32,447 bases of DNA from an uncultured Hippea sp. (GTDB lineage: Bacteria; Campylobacterota_A; Desulfurellia; JAADFJ01). The notes beneath the pieces are model-generated. The model saw only the letters and a list, made by a program, of their open reading frames with translations. It was not told the origin of the DNA and ran no database searches. This document shows positions 1 to 8,138 of the stretch, piece by piece; position 1 is the stretch's first letter, and each line of letters opens with the position of its first letter. The stretch covers positions 1 through 32,447 of the forward strand of contig CAJVZA010000015.1 of NCBI GenBank assembly GCA_913009315.1, written 5' to 3'. A program made the translations under genes and the position numbers.

Positions 1-213
1 TTGCTCTGTCTTTTGTACATAACTGTTTTAGAGAACAGCTTTTACAGTCTTTCATTGATGCTCTATATACAATCTGATTATAGTGTATACCGTGATATTT
101 AAGTATCTTACCATCCGGACAGATATATCTGTTGTTTTGTTCATCCCATCTGAATCTGTCTATAGGGAATATGTCTCTTTCATTTGCAGCCCTTGAGTCA
201 ACTATCGGTATAT
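1..213 (-). pseudogene. IS1182-like transposase, C-terminal fragment (runs off left edge)
   Basis: Reading the minus strand from about 213 down to 1 gives an open frame with the linker typical of IS1182-type DDE transposases: a segment IPIVDSRAANERD, then aromatic and acidic residues, then CPDGK, a YRA motif and a zinc-ribbon-like CKSC...LC cluster. The frame runs off the left edge. The N-terminal DDE part is absent, because sequence to the right of about 213 leaves the homologous frame and runs into the HNH gene. It is an IS remnant or the edge of an IS copy that broke the assembly. Family assignment is from remembered motifs only. Confidence 0.6.
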
Positions 214-250
214 GGGGAGTAATGCTAAAAAACGAGATACTTAAAATCGA

Positions 251-1065
251 ATGACAAAAAAAATAGAGTTCCAATTCCTATCGATGTAGCTGCTGAAATA
301 TTGTTTTTATCTGACAGGACTTGTTGTGTTTGTAACATAAGAGGTAAACAAGTTCAAATTCACCATATAGACGAGAACCCTGCAAATAATAACCTTGAAA
401 ACCTATCCGTACTTTGTTTTGATTGCCATGACCAGACAATGATAAAAGGTGGATTTGGAAGAAAACTTGAATCGAATCAAATTATAAAGTATCGTAATGA
501 CTGGCATGAAAGAGTAAAGAATAGAAAAGCAAAAGCAGACGAAATCGCTTCAATACAAGCAGTAACTGGTTCAGCCGACAATGTGATTGTTAACGAAGTA
601 AACAATGAAGATTATTTGAATTACAAAACGCATGACGATTCCAATCTTCTTAAAGATTATTTAGATAAAATTCTTATTGTTCATAAATCACAACTGACAA
701 TCGCACAAACCAAATGGGATACAGGCGTAACAGCGACAATGAATCAGGGAAATTATGATATGGTTGATTTTTACGAAGAAGTATTGATAGGACTTTCAAC
801 ATTTTATCCCAAAGGTCATTTTCATAATTTGACACCAAAAAAATATTTTAGCGATCTAATATCAAGTAGATTTTTATGGCACCGACTTGTCTTGGAACCT
901 GATGGAGCCGGGACTGGTGGAACAATAGTATCAACGATAACTGGCGGCAATGTAATGAGCGACCTCAAAAATATGGTTGCAGATATGGTAAATTCATTAT
1001 CGTTTCCGTATGGGATAGACAGACAAATTGATTTAAATAAATGGAGGGAAGAATGGCTGAAGTAA
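251..1065 (+). CDS. HNH endonuclease with a 1-nt frameshift just after the start codon
   Basis: The continuous frame opens at a TTG at 301, but the natural start is probably the ATG at 251. ATG-ACA-AAA-AAA leads into RVPIPIDVAAEIL only if one A is restored around 261-265, after a run of eight A. As given, the ATG frame stops at 286. From 301 the protein shows a CxxC pair (C8, C11), the catalytic HH-I-D (H21-H22), an LxNL segment and a second CxxCH (C39, C42, H43). That is a zinc-supported HNH nuclease. The roughly 200-residue remainder is not recognised. A GGAGG at about 1042 precedes a 19-codon ORF (1053-1112) that looks like the truncated start of another gene. The neighbour downstream is a second putative nuclease, so the pair may be a defence remnant between IS fragments. 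The frameshift could be a sequencing error. Confidence 0.75.
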
Positions 1066-1176
1066 AAAGCACTACAGGTAATAAAGGCTATAAATCATTG
1101 GACAATAAGTAGTTAAAATGATAATTATATATATAAATGAAATTAACGGTAAATTGAAAATGAAGTACCTCAAAAT

Positions 1177-1206
1177 GCCCAACGCTTCATAGCCGAACCG
1201 TTGCGT
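1177..1206 (+). other. Imperfect hairpin resembling a minimal integron attC site
   Basis: GCCCAAC (matching RYYYAAC) and GTTGCGT (one mismatch to GTTRRRY) bracket a short dyad: CAACG / CGTTG, a C-C mismatch, then TTC / GAA around the loop ATAGCC. This is the R-L-loop-L-R layout of attC sites but very short. No second copy brackets the neighbouring genes, so the call is tentative; it may be a plain intergenic hairpin. Confidence 0.25.
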
Positions 1207-1232
1207 ACAACTTAAGAGAATGAAATAGAGAC

Positions 1233-2165
1233 ATGATTGATTTTAAAGAAATAGATAGTAACGGAGAAATTTGGGAACTTTTCGCAAGAGATTTTTTAAA
1301 AGAAATAGGATTTTATATTGAAAGTTCTGTTGACAGAGGTCCAGACGGAAAAAAAGACCTCATTGTAAGCGAACATTTAAAAGGTAATTTGGGCAATTAT
1401 AAGTTTAGTTGGTTAGTTAGCTGTAAACATTTTGCTAATAGAAAATCTTCAAACTCAGTTAAAGAAGAAGATGAGCCAAATATTTTAGAACGAGTAAAAG
1501 ATTTTAAATGCGATGGTTTTATTGGGTTTTATTCAACTGTTCCTTCATCCGGTTTAAACACAAGATTGAATAGTCTTAAAAATAATGGGGATATAAAAGA
1601 TTATAGAGTTTTTGACTATAAATCAATTGAAAATTATTTAATTACAATTGGTTATACAGAACTTTTAATGCGTTATTTCCCAAAGTCATATAGAACTATT
1701 AAACCCTTACATCAGGTTTTTAATAAATATCTCTCATTAGAATGTAAACATTGCCATAAAGATTTATTGAAACGAATTTATGAATACGAATATACTGGTC
1801 TAATTGCATTTGTATATGATTATAAAAAAACTGAAAATGAAAAAGGTGAAGAAATATCTTATGAAATAATTGATGATGTTTACTGGGCTTGTAAAGACGG
1901 TTGTGATGCTAGAATTGATTATGTAAAACATACATTGAATAAAGATACTGCCTGGGAAGATATTGGTGATTTAGTGATGCCTGCACATTTTGTTAAGTGG
2001 GTTTTATCAGTAATGAATGGAATTGAGAATGGAACTTCTAAATATACACCAGATGCCTATAAAAAATTGAAATATTTTATTATGGCAATTTCTCAAAAAG
2101 TAATGAGGGAAATGACAGAAAAAGAAAGAGAACGTTTTAAGACTTTAATGGAACTTGGACTTTAA
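1233..2165 (+). CDS. Putative PD-(D/E)XK (Mrr-like) restriction-type nuclease
   Basis: A 310-residue protein, ATG start. The N-terminal ~70 residues resemble a restriction-endonuclease fold: helix GEIWELFARDFL (residues 11-22), DRGPDGKKDLIV with a candidate metal-binding Asp (D38 or D42), then the strand LVSCKHF in which K65 fits the (E/Q)xK position, with Ser at the usual acidic/Gln site. Later residues hold two Cys pairs (ECKHC near 171-174 and CKDGC near 220-224), a possible zinc site for DNA recognition. No methyltransferase is adjacent, so a type IV enzyme or a phage-defence effector fits better than a type II system. It follows the HNH gene on the same strand after a 168-bp gap. Base composition is AT-rich. 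The function is inferred from fold motifs only. Confidence 0.55.
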   Translation: MIDFKEIDSNGEIWELFARDFLKEIGFYIESSVDRGPDGKKDLIVSEHLKGNLGNYKFSWLVSCKHFANRKSSNSVKEEDEPNILERVKDFKCDGFIGFYSTVPSSGLNTRLNSLKNNGDIKDYRVFDYKSIENYLITIGYTELLMRYFPKSYRTIKPLHQVFNKYLSLECKHCHKDLLKRIYEYEYTGLIAFVYDYKKTENEKGEEISYEIIDDVYWACKDGCDARIDYVKHTLNKDTAWEDIGDLVMPAHFVKWVLSVMNGIENGTSKYTPDAYKKLKYFIMAISQKVMREMTEKERERFKTLMELGL

Positions 2166-2174
2166 TGGAACTTG
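2142..2174 (+). repeat. 17-bp tandem duplication spanning a stop codon
   Basis: ACTTTAATGGAACTTGG at 2142-2158 is followed directly by ACTTTAATGGAACTTG at 2159-2174. The stop codon of the nuclease gene (2163-2165) lies in the second copy, so the duplication sets the C-terminal residues. Confidence 0.8.
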
Positions 2175-2284
2175 ATAGTTATGGATTTAAAAAACAGGAT
2201 AAAATATAAATAAAAACAAAAAATGAAACAAAGAATGAAAAATATACGGCCGAACATAAAATGAGTAATCTTCCTTCCGCCATC

Positions 2285-3234
2285 TCACATAAAAATCTCT
2301 CTGCAGGCACATATCAGAGTCATAACATTGCGATAAGAGGCAAAGCCATAGGATATCTTCACCGAACCTCAGATAAACGCCTCAATGAATGCATAACTCC
2401 GGAATCTTTATCAACTGCTATATGAACCTTATAACCCTGGGTGTAAGCCTTCTTTGAAGTCTGGTATCCTGTCCTTACCTCTTTGTCTATCTTATTATGC
2501 TGTCTGTAGCTGTCTGTTTGATTTGCAATAATCTCTTGTGATGCTTTTATATCTTTGGAATCTATATGTTGAGCTTCATCTATCTCTTTGTTTCTGAGAC
2601 TCTTTGAGTTATGCTCTTTTTTATTAAGAAGTGCGGATATCCTTTTGATAGACGGCTTTTTCTCTCTCAGTTCCTTTTCTATCTGCAGCTCTATTATTCT
2701 ATTTTGTTCATCAACTTTTATTCTATCCTGACTTTTTGTTTCTTTATCCTTGTTTCTTATTTTAGTATTACCGCTTGCAATCAAGGTTGCATCTATCAAT
2801 ATTGCTTTACCTTCTTTAGCGATCAAACCGTTCTCTGCAAGCTGCTTATTTACAGAGCAAAACAGTTTATCATATAAGTTGTTCTCAATTAAAGAATTTC
2901 TAAATCTGCATATGGTTGTATCATCAGGTACGCTCTCTTGCATCCCCAATCCTATGAATCTCATAAACAGCAGATTTACGTGAAGTGATTCTTCTGCCGC
3001 CTTATCACTTAGATTGTAATATTTCTGCAGCAGTAATATTTTAAACATCATAACATTGTCATATGCCTTAACGCCGCAGACATTTTTAGTACCGATTCCG
3101 TTCTTATTCAGTATCGGTCTTAATTTATCAATATCTATTATTCTATCTATCTGCAATAGAAAAGAATCGACACCTTTGAGTCTTTCCGCTACCGCCATAT
3201 CTGAGAATGAATTACTTAACTTTTTAAATGACAA
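2285..3234 (-). pseudogene. IS5-family transposase with internal deletion
   Basis: The open frame covers 3234 to 2359 (291 aa) from a TTG start preceded by GAGAGG. The N-terminal domain (about residues 50-115: MMFKILLLQKYYNLSD, LLFMRFIGLG, VPDDTTICRFRN) is the classic IS5-family DUF772 region. LIDATLIASG (D148) supplies the first catalytic Asp, and YKVHIAVDKDSG (near residue 270) the second. The frame then breaks into SLRRLSEVR-stop. In another frame at about 2359-2285 there is KISYGFASYRNVMTLICA, which fits the usual IS5 C-terminal helix. Roughly 100 residues carrying the third catalytic Glu are therefore missing. It is a dead copy. No terminal inverted repeats or target duplication could be identified with confidence. 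Confidence 0.8.
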
Positions 3235-3325
3235 AATACTACCTCTCTTATTATAATTATATACTATATAGTATAGCAGGAAAAGAGACTATGTATAGGA
3301 TATATATGAAATCTCTGAGGTTTAT

Positions 3326-3589
3326 ATGAAGTTTATTGAGGTTTTTTATTGGGTTTACTGTGCAGTGGTCTCACGATGGAACGAAGAAGAGCAGTTTCTT
3401 CTGACTGCAGCTGCCCAAAACATAAAAAGAATGGCAAGACTGTTCAATAAGGACAGAAAAGATGTAACAGAAAACAGAATAGATAGAGAAAATCAAACAG
3501 CATTACCTGTTTGCAATACTGTTTTCCGCTCTTTATTAACCTGCTGCAGAATTGTTTTGGTATTTATCAGAAAATACACTTTTACTTAG
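3326..3589 (+). pseudogene. Transposase C-terminal remnant
   Basis: In the plus-strand frame around 3370-3475 the residues SRWNEEEQFLLTAAAQNIKR and MARLF match the terminal helix found in IS1182/IS4-like transposases (LLTAxxQNIKRL). No catalytic domain precedes it, and the flanking residues are low-complexity. This is a leftover tail rather than a working gene, and it lies just outside the tRNA attachment site. Confidence 0.45.
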
Positions 3590-3671
3590 ACAATGAACTA
3601 TAGAGAAGAGGGGCTTTATCAACAGCCTGTGAAGACCTGACCCCTTGCTACAGACTACACATAGAATTTTC

Positions 3672-3716
3672 TGGTGCCCTTGACAGGAGTCGAACCTGTG
3701 GCACAGGGATTAGGAA
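3672..3716 (-). other. Attachment site: 3' part of tRNA-Arg(CCU), cut in the anticodon loop
   Basis: On the minus strand the sequence reads anticodon loop TTCCTAA (anticodon CCT at 3714-3712), anticodon 3' stem TCCCT, variable loop GTGCC, T-arm ACAGG-TTCGACT-CCTGT, acceptor CAAGGGC, discriminator A and an encoded CCA. The bases that should form the anticodon 5' stem and D-arm are absent: to the right of 3716 the sequence does not pair. This is what the displaced tRNA 3' end looks like at one end of an element inserted by a tyrosine integrase, and the integrase gene starts 149 bp away. The element lies to the right. The intact tRNA should be at its far end, outside this window. Confidence 0.8.
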
Positions 3717-3739
3717 TAATTAGCTTGTCATGTAAAAGT

Positions 3740-3781
3740 AATTGCAGAAATAATGTTGCGTGTAATTCTCTGCAATTTTTT
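3740..3781 (+). other. 9-bp inverted repeat with T-run at the element end
   Basis: AATTGCAGA (3740-3748) and TCTGCAATT (3769-3777) form a perfect inverted repeat around a 20-nt loop, followed by TTTTTT. It could be a weak terminator or an integrase core/arm site. Its place between the tRNA junction and int favours an attachment-region role. Confidence 0.35.
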
Positions 3782-3829
3782 ACAACTTACTTTCTTTGTA
3801 TTCATTGATAGTATTAGAAATCACATAAT

Positions 3830-3851
3830 TAGGATACAAATAGGATACAAA
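3830..3851 (+). repeat. Tandem 11-bp repeats, candidate integrase arm sites
   Basis: TAGGATACAAA occurs twice head to tail (3830-3840 and 3841-3851), just upstream of the integrase ribosome-binding site. Short direct repeats between att core and int commonly serve as arm-type integrase or excisionase sites, and could let the integrase repress its own expression. Confidence 0.5.
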
Positions 3852-3864
3852 TGGAGGGTTAACT

Positions 3865-5019
3865 TTGGGATTTGTGACCAGCAAAAGATTTCCCGGTATT
3901 AAATATTATACCAGTACTCAAAAAAAAATAAACGGCAGATTTGAAAAATGCTATTATATTTATTATAAAAATTTGCTCGGAAAGGTGATAGTTGAGAAAA
4001 TAGGGTGGGAATCCGAAGGCATAAGTGCTGCTTATGCTCATAAGATAAGATCTGAAAGAATAAGAAAAATTCGGCTTGGAGATGAAGTTGTAACTTTGCA
4101 GCAAAAAAGAGAACAATCGATAAGTTTTTCTGACTTTGCAGAGCAAAAATACTTGCCCTATTCTGCATCGATCAAAAAAAAGTATTCCATCAAACGTGAA
4201 AAGCAATTATTGCATGCTTGGATCAATCTTACTATAGGAAAAAAGTCGATGCAGGAAATATCTATTCTTGACATTGAATCAATCAAATGCAGGATGTTTG
4301 ATGAGGGTAAGGCGCCTCGAACTGTCGAATACGCCATTGCTGTTATCAGACAAATATTTAACGTTGCGATACGCTGGAATGTCATCAAAGGTGAAAATCC
4401 GGCAAACAATATTAAGATACAAAAAGAGGATAACAGACGAATAAGATTTTTGAGTAAGAAAGAAGTGTTCGCGCTGTTTGATGAATGTAGAAAAAAGGGA
4501 GAAATGGTTTACGAGGTGGTTTTGCTATCACTGTCAACCGGTATGAGAGCCGGTGAGGTGGCAAGTTTGAAATGGCAGGATATTGATATTGACAACAGAA
4601 CAATCTCTATCAAGGATACCAAAAATAAAGTAAACCGAACCGCTTATATGACCGGAAAAGTTTATGAGATGTTTAAGAAAATGCAGGGCAAAGCACCGGA
4701 TGATTATGTGTTTACCGATGTTACCGGCAATTGCCCGCATAATATCGCAAGAACAATCGGCTTCCAACGGATTATTAAGCGTTTAGGCTTCAACAACGGT
4801 ATTACCGACCGCAGGAACAAAGTTGTATTCCATAGTCTGCGGCATACTTTTGCATCATGGCTTGCTATGAGCGGGGTCCCAATTTACACCATAAAGGAGC
4901 TTATGGGACATAAAACACTTGCCATGACCGAGCGGTATTCCCACCTGATGCCGGATATAAAAAGGGAAGCGATCAAGAATATTGACAAAATGATGGATAT
5001 GCCTCGCAGATCTTTGTAA
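3865..5019 (+). CDS. int: Tyrosine-type site-specific integrase
   Basis: A 384-residue protein with a TTG start chosen because GGAGGG (3853-3858) sits seven bases upstream. An N-terminal arm-binding region (about 1-75) and a SAM-like core-binding domain (about 85-180) precede the catalytic domain. All catalytic residues are visible: R228 in STGMRAGE, a Lys at 253 or 255 in DTKNKVNR, H323-x-x-R326 with H327 in FHSLRHTF, H349 in LMGHK and nucleophile Y358 in TERYSH. It would insert and excise the element by strand exchange at the neighbouring tRNA-Arg site. It is transcribed away from the chromosome. No excisionase gene was recognised nearby. Length and motif order are normal for ICE/phage integrases. 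Confidence 0.95.
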   Translation: MGFVTSKRFPGIKYYTSTQKKINGRFEKCYYIYYKNLLGKVIVEKIGWESEGISAAYAHKIRSERIRKIRLGDEVVTLQQKREQSISFSDFAEQKYLPYSASIKKKYSIKREKQLLHAWINLTIGKKSMQEISILDIESIKCRMFDEGKAPRTVEYAIAVIRQIFNVAIRWNVIKGENPANNIKIQKEDNRRIRFLSKKEVFALFDECRKKGEMVYEVVLLSLSTGMRAGEVASLKWQDIDIDNRTISIKDTKNKVNRTAYMTGKVYEMFKKMQGKAPDDYVFTDVTGNCPHNIARTIGFQRIIKRLGFNNGITDRRNKVVFHSLRHTFASWLAMSGVPIYTIKELMGHKTLAMTERYSHLMPDIKREAIKNIDKMMDMPRRSL

Positions 5020-5495
5020 ACATCTTTTTTGAACTCGTTTATGCATATCATTCTTTCCAGCTTTTCTACAGCTTATTTAAGCATTAATTAGAAAATAAAA
5101 GAAAGTTCTGAAAGAAGTTTTAGAAAATATTCATTTAATGTTTCATTTTTTCATTTATTATCTTATGATGTCTATAAAGTTTTAATAATCAGCAATAATC
5201 AACAAATATATTTTATCATCGTGTAAAGCGTCAATAACTGTTTCAGCGATGCTGAACTACAATGATAAGATATGTCAGATTTTAAAAATGCTATATATAT
5301 TAGCAGGAATTGCCAAATGAAATAATGCTTAAATAGTTTTATCCTATTTTGATAAATTTTAATTCGATATATAGAATTGATAATATCTTTTTATAACATT
5401 TTAATTCAATATTTTACCTTGATTTTTTGGATTTCGAGCTTATATTTTCATATATGGTTGATGAAAAAGGCGTTAAATTACAAACAGGAGGCAAA
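5020..5495. other. AT-rich intergenic region before the partition operon
   Basis: About 475 bp of very AT-rich sequence without a supported gene. It holds short dyads such as GCTA-TATATAT-TAGC (around 5290-5304) and AATTC-GATATATA-GAATT (around 5360), plus loosely repeated TTCATTT and AATAATCA motifs near 5130-5205. In ParM-type loci the centromere and promoter lie immediately upstream of parM, so this is the likeliest site for both. A TTGATA/TTTAAT promoter-like pair is possible near 5377-5403 but weak. AGGAGG at about 5486-5491 is the ribosome-binding site for the next gene. Confidence 0.4.
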
Positions 5496-6395
5496 ATGAC
5501 TAACAGACTTGCAATTGATATAGGTTACGGCGACACAAAGGTATGTGTCGCCTCAGATTCGCAAAGCCATAAATACTTCAAATTTCCAACTGCCATAAGC
5601 AGGCAGAAGGAATCCATGGCGGACTTTGGAGATAATGCCGGATATGTCTATAACGGTGTTCGTTATAATGTAGGCAAACAGGCAGTTTCGGATGCTTTTA
5701 CTACGAGGGGCTTTGATTTTATGGTCAAATATGCTCCGTTGATAGCCTATCATGCCTTCGGCAGCAAGCTCAACGGGGCTGAGATTGCGACAGGGCTTTC
5801 AATAATCAACTGGAGCGAAAGACAGCGCTATTTCGATGCGCTTTCAAGGATTATCGTAGATAGCAAGGTTGTCGTTCCCGCAAAAGTTGTTCTTTATGCG
5901 CAAGGACAGGGCATTATCGACCGTTATCATGGTGATAAGTCCGGATTGATATGCGTTGTTGACATAGGATATAACACATTTGATTTCCTTGTATTCGAGG
6001 ATGGCAAACCAAGCAAGGAGCTTTCATTTGCCACAAATCAGGGGACAAACAAGATTGTTACCGACCTTCAGGCAATTATCAAAAAGCGATTCAACGTTGA
6101 TCTGCTCGAAGCGGAAGCGAAAGAAATATTTGAGAACAAAAAGATGGTGATGTATTCAAACGAAATAGATTTGTCGGATCATATAACCGAGGCACTTGAT
6201 TTTTACAATGAGTTTATTATTAATGAGGTCAAATCGAAACGTATAGATGTTCTGCGCAAGGCAAAAAAGGTGATTTTTGCCGGCGGCGGAGCATATTATC
6301 TTGAGGACAAGCGGTTGCCGGGTAATGCAATATTTATCGATAATCCTTATGAGTTTGCAAATGTAAGGGGATATTATGAGCACAAAAAAGACTGA
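5496..6395 (+). CDS. parM: ParM-like plasmid-segregation actin ATPase
   Basis: A 299-residue protein. The frame extends upstream to a TTG at 5427, but the ATG at 5496 has a strong AGGAGG and starts directly at the first actin motif. The phosphate-1 motif AIDIGYGDTK (D8), the phosphate-2 motif VVDIGYNTFDF (D156) and the adenosine motif IFAGGGAYYLE (near residue 260) are all present, as in the actin/ParM/StbA family. Such proteins polymerise into filaments that push plasmid copies apart when bound through an adaptor to a centromere. The next gene overlaps by 20 bp and fits the adaptor. Partition genes in an integrated element suggest that it passes through a replicating circular stage. Confidence 0.85.
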   Translation: MTNRLAIDIGYGDTKVCVASDSQSHKYFKFPTAISRQKESMADFGDNAGYVYNGVRYNVGKQAVSDAFTTRGFDFMVKYAPLIAYHAFGSKLNGAEIATGLSIINWSERQRYFDALSRIIVDSKVVVPAKVVLYAQGQGIIDRYHGDKSGLICVVDIGYNTFDFLVFEDGKPSKELSFATNQGTNKIVTDLQAIIKKRFNVDLLEAEAKEIFENKKMVMYSNEIDLSDHITEALDFYNEFIINEVKSKRIDVLRKAKKVIFAGGGAYYLEDKRLPGNAIFIDNPYEFANVRGYYEHKKD

Positions 6396-6618
6396 TGCGG
6401 TCAAGGTTCAGGCTACCGTAACCGGGAAGGCAGCCAGGCTGTATGAAATGGTTAACAGCAAGAGCAAGAGTGCAGCCATAACCGCCGCTCTTTTGCTTCT
6501 TGCAAGGAACAAACGTATGAGGGAAGTTTTTTTTCCTGATGCCAAGGCTATTGACAAGCTGCTTGGTGTGGATGAAGATAAAGCCGGCGGCAAGACAAAG
6601 CAGGAGGACGGCTGGTGA
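6376..6618 (+). CDS. Small ribbon-helix-helix-like protein, probable ParR adaptor
   Basis: An 80-residue protein that overlaps the end of parM by 20 bp. A strand-like segment VKVQATVTG followed by two helices (AARLYEMVN and SKSAAITAALLLLARN) fits the ribbon-helix-helix fold used by ParR-type centromere-binding proteins. The tail is charged (DEDKAGGKTKQED), as expected for a region that contacts the actin filament. In type II partition loci the adaptor gene follows parM directly. The identification rests on position and fold shape, since ParR sequences diverge strongly. It could also regulate the operon. Confidence 0.55.
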   Translation: MSTKKTDAVKVQATVTGKAARLYEMVNSKSKSAAITAALLLLARNKRMREVFFPDAKAIDKLLGVDEDKAGGKTKQEDGW

Positions 6619-7064
6619 TTGTTTGCAGACGGCAACTGCGAGGGTTTGCAATATTGGCAGTTTTATTATTATCCGGATGTGCGGGACAGACACAACCTGT
6701 CACTTATCAACAAAAAGTAACGGCAGGTAAATTTTTGTATAGAGATAACTGCGCAGCATGCCATGGCAATGGCGGTGTCGGTGGTGTTGGACCATCTATC
6801 ATCGGAGCCTCTGTTACTCAGATAAAAAATGCAATCAATCATGTCCCGATGATGCAGAAATTTCTCGGAGATGTCATATCGCCTGCCGAACAAGGCAGAA
6901 TGTCCTCTAAACAGGTGATTCACTATCTGAAAGTAGGTATAAACAACCGGATGCATGAGATACCGGATAAACCTGCATTTTCAGATCGAAATATCATGTA
7001 TATCAGCTTGTATTTGAAACGTATGGCTGCAGTTCCATCAACTCCAAAAAGAGATAATAAGTGA
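6615..7064 (+). CDS. Monohaem cytochrome c lipoprotein
   Basis: A 149-residue protein, GTG start overlapping the previous stop by 4 bp, with AGGAGG upstream. The signal peptide ends in a lipobox LLSGC (C22), so it should be membrane-anchored on the periplasmic side. The class I haem motif CAACH (C46-H50) follows, with the glycine-rich turn GNGGVGGVGPSIIG usual after it; several Met residues further on (for example in MHEIPDKP) could be the distal ligand. This is a single-haem cytochrome c domain of normal size. Its presence in a row of conjugation-element lipoprotein genes is unusual. It may serve redox balance of the disulfide-rich secretion proteins or be metabolic cargo. Confidence 0.8.
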   Translation: MIVCRRQLRGFAILAVLLLSGCAGQTQPVTYQQKVTAGKFLYRDNCAACHGNGGVGGVGPSIIGASVTQIKNAINHVPMMQKFLGDVISPAEQGRMSSKQVIHYLKVGINNRMHEIPDKPAFSDRNIMYISLYLKRMAAVPSTPKRDNK

Positions 7065-7744
7065 AAGTCATAGCAGCGGTAGCGATTGCTCTTATCGTAT
7101 CGGGCTGTTCCGTTCCAATCCCTTATAATGATTTATACAGCGGATCGCCCATTGCTCAGCGGGATTATACATACGCCAATATCGCAATACATAAAATATT
7201 GGCAGGCACTTACAGCAGAAAGCTTGCTGATGAAGCTGAATATTATGGACTCAAATCTTATTATGAAGAGGATCCGAGATCATATAGATTATTGGAAAAG
7301 CTATATTCCAACACAGCTTACAAGAAGTATAATCCGGCGTACGCAAATTTCTTTTGCCGTGCGCGTGTAAAGAATTTATATTGGCATCACAGTCTGATTC
7401 CAATGCAGAAGCTGCCTGATTATAAGGGACAAGATCTTGCTCTGATACGAACTCGCAGAGAGGTAGACAGAGAGCTTGCCGAACGCAAAGAAGCTATCCG
7501 GCATTCATATCAGATATGTTATAACAGATACGGCAATGCCGTTTCTATGCCAATTATAGTGTTGAAGAAAGGCACATATCGTATCGCATCAATAAAACCG
7601 ATATATACTATTCAGCAGGGAAAAACAATAAATTTTGTGCAGGCAATGGAGAATCTGGTTGGTGACAGGGTAGCACATTATAAAAATGTACCTCTTGCAA
7701 AAAGCAGATTTAGGGACGATTATGATTATTTCCTTAAAAAATAG
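7061..7744 (+). CDS. Lipoprotein of unknown function
   Basis: A 227-residue protein, GTG start overlapping the cytochrome gene by 4 bp. The N-terminus AVAIALIVSGCSVP is a lipoprotein signal with the acylated Cys near residue 16. The mature part is rich in Tyr and basic residues, largely helical in the middle (ARTRREVDRELAERKEAIR-like heptads around 135-155), with a strand-rich C-terminus. No family is recognised. Tight overlap on both sides indicates co-translation with the other envelope genes, so a role in the envelope or mating-pair stage is likely. Confidence 0.7.
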   Translation: MKVIAAVAIALIVSGCSVPIPYNDLYSGSPIAQRDYTYANIAIHKILAGTYSRKLADEAEYYGLKSYYEEDPRSYRLLEKLYSNTAYKKYNPAYANFFCRARVKNLYWHHSLIPMQKLPDYKGQDLALIRTRREVDRELAERKEAIRHSYQICYNRYGNAVSMPIIVLKKGTYRIASIKPIYTIQQGKTINFVQAMENLVGDRVAHYKNVPLAKSRFRDDYDYFLKK

Positions 7745-8138
7745 CGTTTTTGCAGTGGTAATCGCACTTGCATTGTCGGCGTGCAGTAATGCTCAGGTAA
7801 GTAGTTTTACTCATACAATCAACAGTTTGCCGGGACATATCAACGGACATTCCATAACGCTTTACAATGCAGGAGTGGTTTATGCTAAACATAAGGATTA
7901 CCAAAAGGCATTGGGCTATTTTCTCAAGTCAGCTAAGCTTGGCTATGACAGGGCTATGGTGGCAGCAGGTTTGATGTATGCGACCGGAGACGGTGCGTTA
8001 ATGGACAAAACAGATGCTGCTTTTTGGATAAAAAAGGCATACCAAACAGCTTCCGCCAACTATGATGACGATGTCAGAGATATGGCATTGGCGGCGTGGA
8101 AGAGATATAGGTTGTGGAAATGGCAAAGCGAGTCATAA
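7722..8138 (+). CDS. Sel1-repeat lipoprotein
   Basis: A 138-residue protein. The ATG at 7722 is preferred over an upstream in-frame start because it begins directly at a lipoprotein signal (AVVIALALSACSN). Two Sel1-like/TPR helix pairs follow: YNAGVVYAKHKDYQKALGYF and AAGLMYATGDGALMDKTDAA with WIKKAYQTA. Sel1 repeats are protein-binding scaffolds. The gene overlaps its predecessor by 23 bp and the next by about 19 bp. The partner is unknown. Confidence 0.7.
   Translation: MIISLKNSVFAVVIALALSACSNAQVSSFTHTINSLPGHINGHSITLYNAGVVYAKHKDYQKALGYFLKSAKLGYDRAMVAAGLMYATGDGALMDKTDAAFWIKKAYQTASANYDDDVRDMALAAWKRYRLWKWQSES

Noticed and set aside
1-3234. Left fragment (1-213) and the IS5 gene (2285-3234) as two halves of one transposase split by the nuclease genes
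   Set aside because: Orientation fits, but the left piece has IS1182-type linker and zinc-ribbon motifs while the right piece has an IS5-type N-terminus and its own C-terminal remnant.
5427-5495. Longer ParM start at TTG 5427
   Set aside because: ATG 5496 has AGGAGG in place and starts at the first actin motif; the extra 23 residues are not family-like.
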